Assembly: GCA_900176545.1 (NCBI GenBank) | Contig: FWXP01000001.1 | Coordinates: forward strand, 1 to 64,000 | Length of the DNA stretch: 64,000 bases | Direction: 5' to 3' | Source of the DNA: Oscillospiraceae bacterium | GTDB taxonomy: Bacteria > Bacillota > Clostridia > Saccharofermentanales > Saccharofermentanaceae | Part shown: positions 7,242 to 16,033 of the stretch, piece by piece | Layout of the letters: every line of letters starts with the position of its first letter | Numbering within the stretch: the first letter of the stretch is position 1 | Translations under genes and position numbers: made by a program | Notes under the pieces: generated by a model | The model's input: the letters and a program-made list of their open reading frames with translations, nothing else | Told to the model about the DNA's origin: nothing | Databases searched by the model: none

Positions 7242-7631
7242 ATGACCATAAAAGAAGTCTGTGAGAAGTACGATATTACCGCTGATACTCTCCGCTATTA
7301 CGAACGTGTCGGGGTGATCCCGGCTGTTACGAGGACAGCAGGCGGTATCAGGGATTATCAGGAAACGGACATCGCATGGGTCGAGAATGCTATATGCTTT
7401 CGCGATGCGGGAATGCCTGTCGAAATGCTCATAGAGTATGTAAAGCTCTTTCAGGAGGGTGATTCCACGATAGATGCCCGAGCAAATCTTCTTAAGGAAG
7501 CACGGGAAGCGATAGTAGAAGCAAGGAAGAAATACGACATTGCTCTCGAGAAGCTCGATTACAAGATCGGCAGATACGAGATAGCACAGAAGACAGGAGT
7601 CCTTACATGGGACGACCAAGAGGAGGAATAG
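7242..7631 (+). CDS. MerR-family transcriptional regulator (AdhR/aldehyde-type)
   Basis: 129 residues starting MTIKEVCEKYDIT, with the winged helix-turn-helix DTLRYYERVGVIPAVTRTAGGIRDY and a C-terminal coiled-coil helix (about 75-118). Ribosome site GGAGG at 7229-7233 supports this start rather than 7227. There are no conserved metal-binding cysteines, which argues against a metal sensor. The clustering with an iron alcohol dehydrogenase and flavodoxin resembles carbonyl-stress regulators such as AdhR. It probably activates the promoter at 7169-7199. The inducer is inferred, not shown. Confidence 0.9.
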   Translation: MTIKEVCEKYDITADTLRYYERVGVIPAVTRTAGGIRDYQETDIAWVENAICFRDAGMPVEMLIEYVKLFQEGDSTIDARANLLKEAREAIVEARKKYDIALEKLDYKIGRYEIAQKTGVLTWDDQEEE

Positions 7632-7634
7632 ATC

Positions 7635-8801
7635 ATGTTAGGTAATTTTAGCTACAAGAATGCAACTAAGCTCTATTTCGGTGATGATTCGCTCAAGTAT
7701 TTAAATGATGAGCTTCCCAAGTACGGTAAGAATGTTCAGCTTATCTACGGAGGCGGTTCTATCAAGAAGAACGGTATCTACGATGAGGTCGTAAAGATAC
7801 TTAAGGATAACGGCAAAAATGTCATCGAAGACGGCGGGGTCATGCCGAATCCCACTGTCGAAAAGCTTTATGAAGGTATCCGTATAGCACGTGAGAATGA
7901 GGTCGATCTTCTCTTAGCAGTCGGCGGCGGTTCGTGCTGCGACTATGCAAAAGCTGTATCAGTTTCTGTTAATTGCGATGAGGACCCGTGGGATAAGTAC
8001 TACCTGAGATTCGAGGAACCGACCTGTGAGATAGTTCCTGTCGGATGCATTCTTACGATGGCAGGCACAGGCTCTGAGATGAATGCAGGAGCCGTTATCA
8101 CAAACCATGAGCAGAAGCTCAAGATCGGTCATGTCTTCGGAGAAGATGTAATGCCGAAGTTCTCTATCCTGAACCCCGTATTTACTATGTCGTTGCCCCT
8201 TAGGCAGATGTCCGCAGGTATCTACGATATCTTCAACCATATATGTGAGCAGTATTTCTCCGGTGAAGATGATAATACCAGTGATTATATCGCTGAAGCT
8301 CTTATGAAGTCTCTTATCCACTCGTCGCTTATCGCGATCGAAGATCCGAAGGACTATGAGGCAAGATCCAATATCATGTGGACAGCTACATGGGCACTCA
8401 ACACATTGATCTCCAGAGGAAAGTCTACCGACTGGATGGTGCATATGCTCGGTCAGGCTGCCGGTGCCTATACTGATGCTACACACGGTATGACCCTGTC
8501 AGCTGTATCACTCCCTTATTACCGCTATATCATGCCCTATGGATTGGCAAAATTCGTAAGATTTGCAGAAAACGTATGGGATATATGTTCGGAAGGTAAG
8601 ACTGACGAGCAGGTCGCAGAAGAGGGCCTTATCGCCATGGAAGATTGGATGAAAAAGATAGGTGTTGCCATGAACCTTACAGAATTGGGTGCGACCGAAG
8701 GTATGATCGACGGTATTACTGATGCCACATTAATCCTTGAAGGAGGATACAAGGTCCTTAACAAAGATGAAGTAAGACAGATACTGAAACAGAGTTTATG
8801 A
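7635..8801 (+). CDS. Iron-containing alcohol dehydrogenase (YqhD/BDH-like)
   Basis: 388 residues, the usual family length. Nucleotide-binding region LLLAVGGGSCCDYAKAV. Metal ligands fit the group-III pattern Asp198, His202, His270 and His284 (YDIFNHICE, VHMLGQAAGAYTDATHG). YqhD-type members reduce aldehydes with NADPH, matching the MerR aldehyde-stress context. It starts 3 bases after the regulator and is followed by the flavodoxin after a GGAGG. Confidence 0.93.
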   Translation: MLGNFSYKNATKLYFGDDSLKYLNDELPKYGKNVQLIYGGGSIKKNGIYDEVVKILKDNGKNVIEDGGVMPNPTVEKLYEGIRIARENEVDLLLAVGGGSCCDYAKAVSVSVNCDEDPWDKYYLRFEEPTCEIVPVGCILTMAGTGSEMNAGAVITNHEQKLKIGHVFGEDVMPKFSILNPVFTMSLPLRQMSAGIYDIFNHICEQYFSGEDDNTSDYIAEALMKSLIHSSLIAIEDPKDYEARSNIMWTATWALNTLISRGKSTDWMVHMLGQAAGAYTDATHGMTLSAVSLPYYRYIMPYGLAKFVRFAENVWDICSEGKTDEQVAEEGLIAMEDWMKKIGVAMNLTELGATEGMIDGITDATLILEGGYKVLNKDEVRQILKQSL

Positions 8802-8817
8802 TACAGGAGGTGTGAGC

Positions 8818-9294
8818 ATGGCAAGGATATTAGTAGCATATTTCAGTGCAAGTGGAGTTACGGCTAAGGTAGCAGAGAAACTGGCCAAGGCGATCGATGC
8901 TGATCTTTATGAGATAGCTCCGGCAGTTCCTTATACCAAGACTGATCTTAACTGGATGGATAAAAAGTCCAGAAGTTCCGTAGAGATGAATGACAGATCC
9001 TGTCGTCCCACTATCGCCACCACAGTCGAGAATATGGCTCAGTACGATACGGTTTTTGTCGGGTTCCCCATCTGGTGGTACAGAGAACCTTCGATAATCG
9101 ACACGTTCATGGAAGCATATGATCTTACCGGAAAGACTGTTGTGCCTTTCGCGACATCAGGCGGATCAGGTCTTGGTGATTCTTATAAGAATATGCAGGC
9201 ACTTGCTCCCGGAGCGAAGGTGTACGATGGAGAGAAGTTCTCTCAGACTGTATCTGAGAAGACTCTGAAGGAATGGGCAGATAAGTATATATAA
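8818..9294 (+). CDS. Flavodoxin
   Basis: 158 residues. The N-terminal FMN phosphate loop is [19 protein letters not shown], and [13 protein letters not shown] supplies the aromatic isoalloxazine-stacking loop. [12 protein letters not shown] is the third FMN loop. This is the 'flavodoxin with SxSGxT' form common as an electron carrier or quinone reductase beside YqhD-type dehydrogenases. ATG 8818 is chosen over GTG 8812 because the GGAGG at 8806-8810 then has 7-base spacing. Confidence 0.9.
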   Translation: MARILVAYFSASGVTAKVAEKLAKAIDADLYEIAPAVPYTKTDLNWMDKKSRSSVEMNDRSCRPTIATTVENMAQYDTVFVGFPIWWYREPSIIDTFMEAYDLTGKTVVPFATSGGSGLGDSYKNMQALAPGAKVYDGEKFSQTVSEKTLKEWADKYI

Positions 9295-9319
9295 GGTGAA
9301 GTTCCAGGCAGAGGATAAT

Positions 9320-9880
9320 ATGGAATTACATGAGTTATTGAATCGGTTTAATAGAGGCGGGGCGATAAATGATCCCGAGATCTATGTTGCTATGCGTAAG
9401 TATATTGCCGAGAATCGCCGGCTTCTTTTTGATATGAACCATAACTGGCATGAGAGTGAGTCGGAGATAACAGAGCTTTTCTCAAAGATAATCGGAAAGC
9501 CGGTAGACCCGAGTGTCAGGATAACTACTCCGTTCTATACTGATTTTGGAAAGAATATTACTGTAGGCAAGAATATCTACATCAACTCAGACTGCAAATT
9601 CCAAGATCAGGGAGGGATCGTTATCGGCGACGATGTCCTTATCGGTCACAACGTCGTATTGGCAACACTTGATCATGAGATAGATCCGGATACAAGAGGA
9701 CTTGTACCTGCTCCTATCAGGATCGAGAATAAGGTCTGGATCGGATCGGGCGCGATAATAACCAAAGGGGTTACGATAGGAGAAGGTTCGATCGTTGCTG
9801 CAGGAGCAGTGGTGACTAAAGATGTTCCGGCAAGAGTTATTGTCGGTGGTGTGCCGGCTAAGGTCATAAAGCAGATATAG
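9320..9880 (+). CDS. Hexapeptide-repeat sugar O-acetyltransferase (maltose/galactoside/nodulation type)
   Basis: 186 residues: an N-terminal cap ([38 protein letters not shown]) and then left-handed beta-helix repeats ([52 protein letters not shown]). The catalytic His is probably in LATLDHEID. These enzymes acetylate sugar hydroxyls, often as detoxification. The ATG at 9320 (GAGG upstream) fits the family N-terminus better than GTG 9296. Last gene of the MerR operon. Confidence 0.9.
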   Translation: MELHELLNRFNRGGAINDPEIYVAMRKYIAENRRLLFDMNHNWHESESEITELFSKIIGKPVDPSVRITTPFYTDFGKNITVGKNIYINSDCKFQDQGGIVIGDDVLIGHNVVLATLDHEIDPDTRGLVPAPIRIENKVWIGSGAIITKGVTIGEGSIVAAGAVVTKDVPARVIVGGVPAKVIKQI

Positions 9881-9893
9881 CAGAAACAAAGTA

Positions 9894-9899
9894 TATAAT
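9894..9899 (+). promoter_or_regulatory. Putative -10 box very close to the next start codon
   Basis: TATAAT ends only 10 bases before ATG 9910, with no ribosome site between. If active, it would give a leaderless or near-leaderless message. Otherwise the gene is read through from the MerR operon. Confidence 0.4.
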
Positions 9900-9909
9900 C
9901 GAAAGTGTC

Positions 9910-10428
9910 ATGGATAAGCTTTATATAACTCATTACTATTTTCCGGGGACAGACCCTTGGAAGAACATTATGCTACTTCCTGAGAAAGAAGCATTTCGTA
10001 AGGCGGAAGAACTCTCCAAAGCTCATCCGGATACTACCTGTTTTGGCCGATTCGCTGATTTTGTGAACTATTATCCTGCTCGTAAGAAGGCAGATGCATT
10101 TGTTCGTGACGAATTCATTCGATTAGGCGGAGATCCGAAACTGATGCATCCGTATTCATTTGCCCTTATGGAATGTGAATATCTAAGAGAATGGTTTAAC
10201 AGTAGTGATAAGCTGGTCTTTGATCTTGATGAGATCCCTGATGATCAGGTCAGCTTCACGCTTGGTGACAGCTGTGCTCTTATAGTGCAAGGGAAGGAAC
10301 CGGTCGTTCTTACCAAGCGTTTACTGTTGGAGCGGATCGAAGCCTGTGACGGCTCAGTTGATGCCTTCCTCAAAGCCTCTCTCGACAGGTGTGCTTATGT
10401 GGAAGTTCAACTATGGGATAGGATATGA
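9910..10428 (+). CDS. Conserved hypothetical protein (unrecognised)
   Basis: 172 residues, soluble and rich in aromatic and acidic residues. It starts MDKLYITHYYFPGTDPWKN. No catalytic motif I can name. FGRFADFVNYYPARKKADAF and HPYSFALMECEYLREWF look like conserved helical blocks. There is no ribosome site at the ATG, and a TATAAT lies 10 bases upstream, so initiation may be leaderless or coupled to upstream reading. Coding potential is supported by length and codon regularity. Confidence 0.55.
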   Translation: MDKLYITHYYFPGTDPWKNIMLLPEKEAFRKAEELSKAHPDTTCFGRFADFVNYYPARKKADAFVRDEFIRLGGDPKLMHPYSFALMECEYLREWFNSSDKLVFDLDEIPDDQVSFTLGDSCALIVQGKEPVVLTKRLLLERIEACDGSVDAFLKASLDRCAYVEVQLWDRI

Positions 10429-10439
10429 AGGGGAACAGG

Positions 10440-10523
10440 ATGAGTTATTACAGATATACAGACTTGATCTTATACCTGGGGATACTGGAGTTCTTGTTAA
10501 ATGAGCGAGCTTTAGAATTGTGA
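10440..10523 (+). CDS. Possible 27-residue small ORF (low confidence)
   Basis: Reads MSYYRYTDLILYLGILEF and nine more residues to TGA. A purine-rich AAGGGGAAC lies about 5 bases upstream. It could be a gene remnant or a small hydrophobic peptide. Nothing else occupies the 113-base gap. Confidence 0.25.
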   Translation: MSYYRYTDLILYLGILEFLLNERALEL

Positions 10524-10541
10524 TATAGAGTGGAGAAATAA

Positions 10542-11177
10542 ATGAGTATCTATGATGATGTAAGCAATTGGGAGAAGACGGAAGGTGCAGAGATCTTCTC
10601 TTCTATCCTCAGTGTAAGTGATCCTGTGATCCTTGATTACGGCTGCGGTTGCGGCAACTATTCTCTTGCCGTGGCACATGCTTTCGGACAGAAGTGCAAA
10701 GTGTATGCCGTTGATACCAATAAGCAGTGCCTGGATTATGTAAACAGCCGAGCTAATGACGAGAAGGTAGACTGTATAACTACTGTTGAAGGCAGGGAAG
10801 ATTACCGTCACGACTTTGAAGATAACTTCTTTGACCTTGTCATATATTCAGACATCTTCCACGGAGAAGAGAAGATATATAACGGACTTCACCGATTTGT
10901 GATGCTAGAAGAAGCAAAAAGAACTCTAAAGGCAGGCGGCATTCTTGCTGTCTTGCCTTTCCATATGTCGAATTTCCGCGATAAGGATAAGAAGAAGTGT
11001 AAGTATTCATATAGGAAGCTGATAGATGAGATAAGCGAATACGGATTTAAGTATATCGACAAGGATCTTGAAGGGGTGCATTTCGAGAAAGTATACAGCC
11101 CATACTATCAGCAAAAAGGCGGGGTCACTTTCGACAGCCTCGAGAATGGCAAATTCCTGATATTCGAGAGATCTTGA
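10542..11177 (+). CDS. Class I SAM-dependent methyltransferase
   Basis: 211 residues with motif I LDYGCGCGNYSLAVA (residues 31-45), acidic motif II end VYAVDTNKQCL, and motif IV-like DNFFDLVIYSDIFHG. LKAGGILAVLPFH is the post-I strand before the C-terminal region. Substrate unknown; the UbiE/small-molecule class is likely. It has its own ribosome site (GGAG), and its end is followed by an AT-rich promoter region at about 11205 for the next gene. Confidence 0.88.
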   Translation: MSIYDDVSNWEKTEGAEIFSSILSVSDPVILDYGCGCGNYSLAVAHAFGQKCKVYAVDTNKQCLDYVNSRANDEKVDCITTVEGREDYRHDFEDNFFDLVIYSDIFHGEEKIYNGLHRFVMLEEAKRTLKAGGILAVLPFHMSNFRDKDKKKCKYSYRKLIDEISEYGFKYIDKDLEGVHFEKVYSPYYQQKGGVTFDSLENGKFLIFERS

Positions 11178-11250
11178 TCTTTCATTCGACAAGCTTTCGC
11201 GGACCTAATATAATTATGTTAATTATTCTTGATGTGCGGAGGTACGCTTT

Positions 11251-11727
11251 ATGCCTGAATCAGTCAAACCCTTTCTCGGGATCGGATTAGTAATAGGTTT
11301 TGTAATCATCATCATCCTTTGTGTGATCGCTGATTCCAATTCCAAGAAGAAGTTCATGAAGAACATCAATGAGAACTATAAGGCAAAGGATAAGTGCGGC
11401 AGGCGCCTCTTTATCACTGAAAATGACGACGTCCTTCTTGAATTAGGTTCAGGAACGCTTCCGGGATATAAGAAGTGGAATATAGATGACATCGCTTATG
11501 TCGGTATGTCGACCACCAACAGGAAGATGGTCTCTTTCTGCTTTATGGATGAGACTAAGAAGGCTATGAAGGGAGAATATCTTACTCCTTCCAAGAAGCC
11601 GGTTACGCAGAGAGGTATGAAGGCCTTCTCTCCTGAATACTATGATCAGTTAGACGAGATCTACCAATTTATTAAGAAGTATAAGCCCGACGTTCAGAAA
11701 TGCGTGAACGGTGAGATAACAGATTGA
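11251..11727 (+). CDS. Membrane-anchored hypothetical protein
   Basis: 158 residues: one N-terminal helix (about 8-27, GIGLVIGFVIIIILCVIA), then a soluble domain with LFITENDDVLLELGSG and WNIDDIAYVGMS that looks like a small beta-rich (PH-like) domain. I do not recognise it by name. Ribosome site GGAGG upstream and a terminator at 11737-11766, so it is probably monocistronic. Confidence 0.6.
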   Translation: MPESVKPFLGIGLVIGFVIIIILCVIADSNSKKKFMKNINENYKAKDKCGRRLFITENDDVLLELGSGTLPGYKKWNIDDIAYVGMSTTNRKMVSFCFMDETKKAMKGEYLTPSKKPVTQRGMKAFSPEYYDQLDEIYQFIKKYKPDVQKCVNGEITD

Positions 11728-11736
11728 TGCAAAGTA

Positions 11737-11766
11737 CAGCCTCGGTTCATCCCGGGGCTGTGTTGT
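11737..11766 (+). terminator. Intrinsic terminator
   Basis: CAGCCTCGG (11737-11745) pairs with CCGGGGCTG (11752-11760), one G-T, followed by a T/G-rich tail. Confidence 0.7.
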
Positions 11767-11784
11767 ATTGTCGAGCGATAATGA

Positions 11785-11820
11785 CGGGTTGTATCTTCGA
11801 TATGTTATAATTCGGGTGTC
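11785..11820 (+). promoter_or_regulatory. Promoter block copy 4 (recurrent family)
   Basis: CGGGTTGTATCTTCG, then ATATGT and TATAAT at 11806-11811, followed by TCGGGTGTC. Same internal spacing as copies 1, 2, 3 and 6. It drives the MFS gene. Confidence 0.75.
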
Positions 11821-11852
11821 AGTGAGATACTTCATCAGGAAAGATGCAGCAG

Positions 11853-13082
11853 ATGGAAGAGAATAGAAAAGGCGGCCTTTGGACATTACGATATACGCTC
11901 ATGAATTCCACTTATTTTGTGGCATTCTGTACGATCCATGCCTGTGCGGCTGTGTTCCTTCTGGACAGGGGATTCTCCAATACTGAGGTCGGTATCCTTC
12001 TGGCGCTTGCTAATATCATCTCGGCTGTGTTCCAGCCTTTTATCGCAGGTATTATAGATAGGAAGGGTGCACTTACCAACAGGCGGTTTATCATGATATC
12101 GGTTATCGTGATCCTTCTGGGCTCTGTGGTACTACTCTTTGTAAAAGATATCAAGGCAGTGATCTTTGCCGTTTATGCTCTTATCTATATGATCCAGTTC
12201 GCATACCAGCCCGTCATGACAGCCCTTTGCTTCGAGTACCAGAAGGCGGGCAGCAGGATCAATTATGGCCTTGCCAGGGGACTGGGGTCTGCCAGCTTCG
12301 CTTTTACCGCATTCTTCATAGGAAGGTTCGTTGAGAGTAACGGTGTAACAGTCCTTCTTATCGTGAATATAATTACCATGGCTCTGTCTTTTGTATTGGC
12401 GCTTACTTTCGTTAAGCCCGAGAGTTCTGAGAGCATTACAGGCGAAGACTCTTCAAAGGCAGCTCACAACGGACTTATCAGCTTCGCCAAGGCTTATCCC
12501 GCTTTTACGCTCTTTTTGGTAGGTACTATTTGCTTTTACTTTGCACATAACATGATCAATGATTTTATGATCCAGATCATAAGAAACCTGGGAGGAGGCG
12601 AGACCGAACTCGGTTATGCCAATTTCCTTCAGGCAATCCTGGAGCTCCCCGTAATGGCTCTTATAGGATTCGTCCTTAAGAAGATCTCATCCAATAAGCT
12701 TCTCGTTATATCGGGATTTGCTTTCCTGGTCAAGATAGTTATCCTCATCTTTGCTGCTAACATGGCCATGATGTATCTGAGCCAGTCTTTCCAGCTCTTT
12801 GCTTATGCCGTATTTATACCTGCGGCGGCATACTATGTCAGCACTACGATGGAGGAATCAGATCAGGTCAAAGGCCAGGCATACGTAACCAGTGCCATTA
12901 CTATTGGAGGTGTTTTCTCTAACCTTATAAGCGGCGTCATACTGGATCATTTTGGTATCAGGGTCATGCTAATAACAGGTACAGTGGTCTGTGCAGTCGG
13001 AGCCGTGATAGGTACCATCGCAATGAATTCAATGAAGCATAGAGCAACGGGCATAGCTAAGGAGCTTGAAACGGAGGGATAG
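11853..13082 (+). CDS. Major facilitator superfamily transporter
   Basis: 409 residues with about twelve hydrophobic helices. LDRGFSNTEVGILLAL and the loop IDRKGALTNRR (motif-A-like between helices 2 and 3) support MFS. NYGLARGLGSASFAFTAFFIGR is a helix-4/5 region typical of sugar/nucleoside-type or drug MFS proteins. An ATG at 11844 is also in frame, but AGGAAAG at 11837-11843 abuts it and fits 11853 better. Substrate unknown. It stands next to a small DUF3592-type membrane protein. Confidence 0.88.
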   Translation: MEENRKGGLWTLRYTLMNSTYFVAFCTIHACAAVFLLDRGFSNTEVGILLALANIISAVFQPFIAGIIDRKGALTNRRFIMISVIVILLGSVVLLFVKDIKAVIFAVYALIYMIQFAYQPVMTALCFEYQKAGSRINYGLARGLGSASFAFTAFFIGRFVESNGVTVLLIVNIITMALSFVLALTFVKPESSESITGEDSSKAAHNGLISFAKAYPAFTLFLVGTICFYFAHNMINDFMIQIIRNLGGGETELGYANFLQAILELPVMALIGFVLKKISSNKLLVISGFAFLVKIVILIFAANMAMMYLSQSFQLFAYAVFIPAAAYYVSTTMEESDQVKGQAYVTSAITIGGVFSNLISGVILDHFGIRVMLITGTVVCAVGAVIGTIAMNSMKHRATGIAKELETEG

Positions 13083-13097
13083 CTTATTAACGCTTTG

Positions 13098-13553
13098 ATG
13101 TGGACAGGGATTCTCATATTAAGTTTTGTCCTGATGTTGATCTTTATTATCGGATCTTCGGTGAAGAGATCTGCTTCCAGGAAGATCGAACGTGAGCGAT
13201 ATGCGAAGATGACGAGCGTTGCGGACGGTAAGGTCCTTGAGCGTAGAATGGTGAAGAAAAACGTTCGTACTACTCGTGAAGGTGAAGATTACGATCTTAA
13301 GTGTATGATCAGGTATGAGTTTGAAGCTGAAGACGGCAGAGTATACACGAACGAAGGCGAGGGTTCAGGAGCTATATGGAAAAAGGATTCGCAGAAGATA
13401 CGCTATAATCCTGAAGATCCAAGCGATAACTGCACAGAGTATGTCTATAAGAACAAGATGGGAATATCCGATATCATTGGCGGAATATCGTTCCTGCTGA
13501 TAATGACAGGAATAGTACTGGTGATCTGCCTTTTATTCAAGAGCCGACTTTGA
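13098..13553 (+). CDS. DUF3592-like small membrane protein
   Basis: 151 residues: N-terminal helix (about 3-20), a soluble beta domain (ADGKVLERRMVKKN, CMIRYEFEAEDGRVYTNEGEG, KIRYNPEDPSDNCTEY), and a C-terminal helix (about 122-145). The 'x-Y-N-P-E-D-P' motif and flanking helices are characteristic of DUF3592. A second copy is at 29396-29809. TTG 13095 is directly in front of the ATG; neither has a well-spaced ribosome site. Function unknown. Confidence 0.65.
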   Translation: MWTGILILSFVLMLIFIIGSSVKRSASRKIERERYAKMTSVADGKVLERRMVKKNVRTTREGEDYDLKCMIRYEFEAEDGRVYTNEGEGSGAIWKKDSQKIRYNPEDPSDNCTEYVYKNKMGISDIIGGISFLLIMTGIVLVICLLFKSRL

Positions 13554-13565
13554 GGTATCTGATAT

Positions 13566-14243
13566 TTATCGGATAATGCTCCTGTAGATCATCTTCGGCC
13601 TTCCGCCGGTCTCATAGTTCATATGTGATGTGACTTCGTGTCTTGCGATAAGATAATTCATATATCTTCTGACTGTAACTGTAGACAAGCCTATCGCCTC
13701 GGAGATCTCTTCTCCTGTAAGTTCTTTATTCTCATTATCGGTAAGATACCTGATGATCCTCTCGAGGGTAGTCTTCTGGATACCCTTGGGAAGATCTGAT
13801 ATCGAATCAGTAGTCGCTGCGGCCAACAGTCCGTCGATCGTATACTGATCTACATTTGCTTTATCCTTGAAAGCTTCTGTTCTTGCTATAAATGACATCA
13901 GCGCCTGGTTGAACCTTGCATTGGAGAAGGGCTTGACCAGATAATCTACGATACCGAGTCTTAGTGCTTCTTCCACGGAAGGGGAATCGTTAGCTGCGGT
14001 TACCATGATCACCTGGACGGGTATCTTGTTCTTGCGGATCTCCTGAAGAAACTCCAGTCCTGTCATTCGCGGCATATACTGGTCAAGGATTATCAGGTCC
14101 ACATGCTCGTTCTTCAGGAATTCAAAAGCGGAGAGACCGTCCTTACATGTGCCGCATACCCTGAAGCTGCTGTTGTTCATGACATATTGCTTGTTGATCA
14201 CTGCTACCATGGGATCATCTTCGACTATCAGAACATCATACAT
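13566..14243 (-). CDS. Response regulator, CitB/DcuR family
   Basis: 225 residues. Receiver domain with acidic pocket VEDD (residues 7-10), phospho-acceptor Asp54 (IILDQYMPRMTG), Thr82 and Lys104 (VDYLVKPF). The C-terminal part (about 155-215, LTGEEISEAIGLSTVTVRRYMNYL) is the winged HTH of citrate/C4-dicarboxylate type regulators. It overlaps the histidine kinase gene by 8 bases, so the two are co-translated. Likely target is the divergent PQ-loop/SGNH pair, or an unlinked transporter. Confidence 0.92.
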   Translation of the reverse strand: MYDVLIVEDDPMVAVINKQYVMNNSSFRVCGTCKDGLSAFEFLKNEHVDLIILDQYMPRMTGLEFLQEIRKNKIPVQVIMVTAANDSPSVEEALRLGIVDYLVKPFSNARFNQALMSFIARTEAFKDKANVDQYTIDGLLAAATTDSISDLPKGIQKTTLERIIRYLTDNENKELTGEEISEAIGLSTVTVRRYMNYLIARHEVTSHMNYETGGRPKMIYRSIIR

Positions 14244-15861
14244 TATCTTTATCTCCTGTCTTGCTTAGCATTGTGACCGTAAACAGGGTACCTTCACCCT
14301 CTACTGTATCAAAAGTTATGGTGCCGTTACATCTCTTAACGATCTGATCGACCTGGAACAGACCAGTGCCGTGTTCCGATCCTTTGGTCGTAACACCATT
14401 GTCGAACAGTTCATCCTGTATCGTCTTCGGGATGCCGGGACCGGAATCGTCAACTCTTATTATAATGGCTCCGGGTTCAGTAAATATACCTACAGATACT
14501 TCCTTATTGTCAGTATCTGAACTGTCTATAGCTTCAAAAGCATTCTCGATGAGATTTCCCGTGACGGTTATAAGATCGTTGGAATTGAAGCTGACATCTT
14601 CTCTCGCATAGTGACTTCCGGCCTCAAGAGCAAAGCTGATATTTAATTCTGATGCTCTTGAATACTTTCCGATAAGGAGGGCGGCGAGGGACGGATCTTC
14701 GATATTTCTCATGATATTAGATATCGTTTCCTGCTGGATCGAAGTGATATTGGATATATATTCCGCAGCTTTGGAAGATTCTCCCATCTGGATAAGCCCA
14801 AGGATGACATGAAGCTTATTGATAAAATCGTGATTGTTGGCTCGCATGGATTCTACCAGGAACCTGACTCCGGAAAGATCCTCTGCGATCTTCGTATATT
14901 CTGTCCTGTCTATGAGGACACACAGTGCTCCGATAAGACGTCCGTTCTCATTAACGGGATAGTAGTTTATAAGAACATCGGCATTCTCGGAGGTCCTTGC
15001 CTGTTCTCCCAGGATCCTCGTATTCTCGCTTAAGACCTTACGGATCAGCTTGCGAGAGAGGACAGGATAGTCCTTGAGATTAAGGGAATAATCTTCGCCT
15101 GTTCCCAGGATATGACATGCCGCCTTATTCATGAAGAGCATCTTCTCATCGTAATCGATGGCGATCACGCCTTCTTCAAATGATTCAAGTACATTATTGC
15201 GGACGCTGTACATTGCACTGAAGGCATCGGGTTCATATCCCCATAGCTTGTGCTTTATCTTATGGGCGATCTTAGTGGAGATATATGCCGAGATCACGAT
15301 GACTACCAGACCAAGAAAGAGATAGGTCAGTATAGTCCTTAAGATCATTCTGTTAATATTCTGGTTGAGGATGACTACGAGGACAAACCCCAGGAATTCA
15401 CCGTTGTCGCTGTATATAGCTGCGTATACGCGTCTCTGAGCACCGGAAGGGCCTGTGTCATTGGTGATGTACATATTTCCGTTCTGCTCAAAATCCGGAA
15501 CGGTTCCGTCATATGTTGTCCCTACCAGATCTTTATTGGTGTGATAGAGCCTGGTGCCGGAAGAAGATACTATCGAGATGACATCGACATTTGAAAGAGA
15601 TGACTTAAGTGAATCAAGATAATCGGTGCAGGAAGGATCTTCAAACCTCTCATTTTGCATCTCGTTCTTGATCGCCGAAGATTCCGTTATCGTGTAGGCG
15701 ATATTCTGAAGGTTATTATCTATATTGCTCTTCTCGGATCGTAATTCAATACAGATACTTACGATGATAGTAAGGACTGTCATTACGACAGTCAGAATGA
15801 TCATCGCCCCAAGAATATCGTTCTGGATCTTTGTTATCGGTCTTCCTGTATTGTTCTTCAT
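14236..15861 (-). CDS. Sensor histidine kinase, CitA/DcuS family
   Basis: 541 residues: helix 1 (about 18-40), extracytoplasmic PAS-like sensor (about 41-168, with SSSGTRLYHTNKDLVGTTYDG), helix 2 (about 173-195), cytoplasmic PAS (about 225-320). The SpoOB-type dimerisation motif NNHDFINKLHVILGLIQ carries the phospho-His at 344, and the ATPase has GNLIENAFEAI, DDSGPGIP and GTGLF. This is the standard citrate/dicarboxylate sensor architecture. The ligand of this extracytoplasmic domain cannot be read from sequence. Confidence 0.93.
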   Translation of the reverse strand: MKNNTGRPITKIQNDILGAMIILTVVMTVLTIIVSICIELRSEKSNIDNNLQNIAYTITESSAIKNEMQNERFEDPSCTDYLDSLKSSLSNVDVISIVSSSGTRLYHTNKDLVGTTYDGTVPDFEQNGNMYITNDTGPSGAQRRVYAAIYSDNGEFLGFVLVVILNQNINRMILRTILTYLFLGLVVIVISAYISTKIAHKIKHKLWGYEPDAFSAMYSVRNNVLESFEEGVIAIDYDEKMLFMNKAACHILGTGEDYSLNLKDYPVLSRKLIRKVLSENTRILGEQARTSENADVLINYYPVNENGRLIGALCVLIDRTEYTKIAEDLSGVRFLVESMRANNHDFINKLHVILGLIQMGESSKAAEYISNITSIQQETISNIMRNIEDPSLAALLIGKYSRASELNISFALEAGSHYAREDVSFNSNDLITVTGNLIENAFEAIDSSDTDNKEVSVGIFTEPGAIIIRVDDSGPGIPKTIQDELFDNGVTTKGSEHGTGLFQVDQIVKRCNGTITFDTVEGEGTLFTVTMLSKTGDKDNV

Positions 15862-15975
15862 ATGAGATTCTCACTTATTACTACGCTCATTATACTTTTG
15901 TAAGTGTATTAGCCAAGCTTTTGAAAGTAAAAAAATCGCAGACGCCGTAAATATGCATTCATTATTTTCATATTA

Positions 15976-16004
15976 TTGTGGCGTGTATAAGCGAATGATA
16001 TAAC
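15976..16004 (+). promoter_or_regulatory. Promoter of the PQ-loop/SGNH pair with upstream AT-rich direct repeats
   Basis: TTGTGG (15976-15981), 17-base spacer, TATAAC (15999-16004) with an upstream TG. Immediately upstream are AT-rich repeats TTCATTATT (15958-15966) and TTCATATTATT (15967-15977), a possible binding site for the divergent CitB-type regulator. Confidence 0.55.
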
Positions 16005-16033
16005 GAGACCATCAAAACGAAAGAGGAGTAAAA

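Noticed and set aside
15862-16033. CitA-type system directly controlling a C4-dicarboxylate transporter here
   Set aside because: No DctA/Dcu-type transporter is in the window; only the PQ-loop and SGNH-like genes face it.
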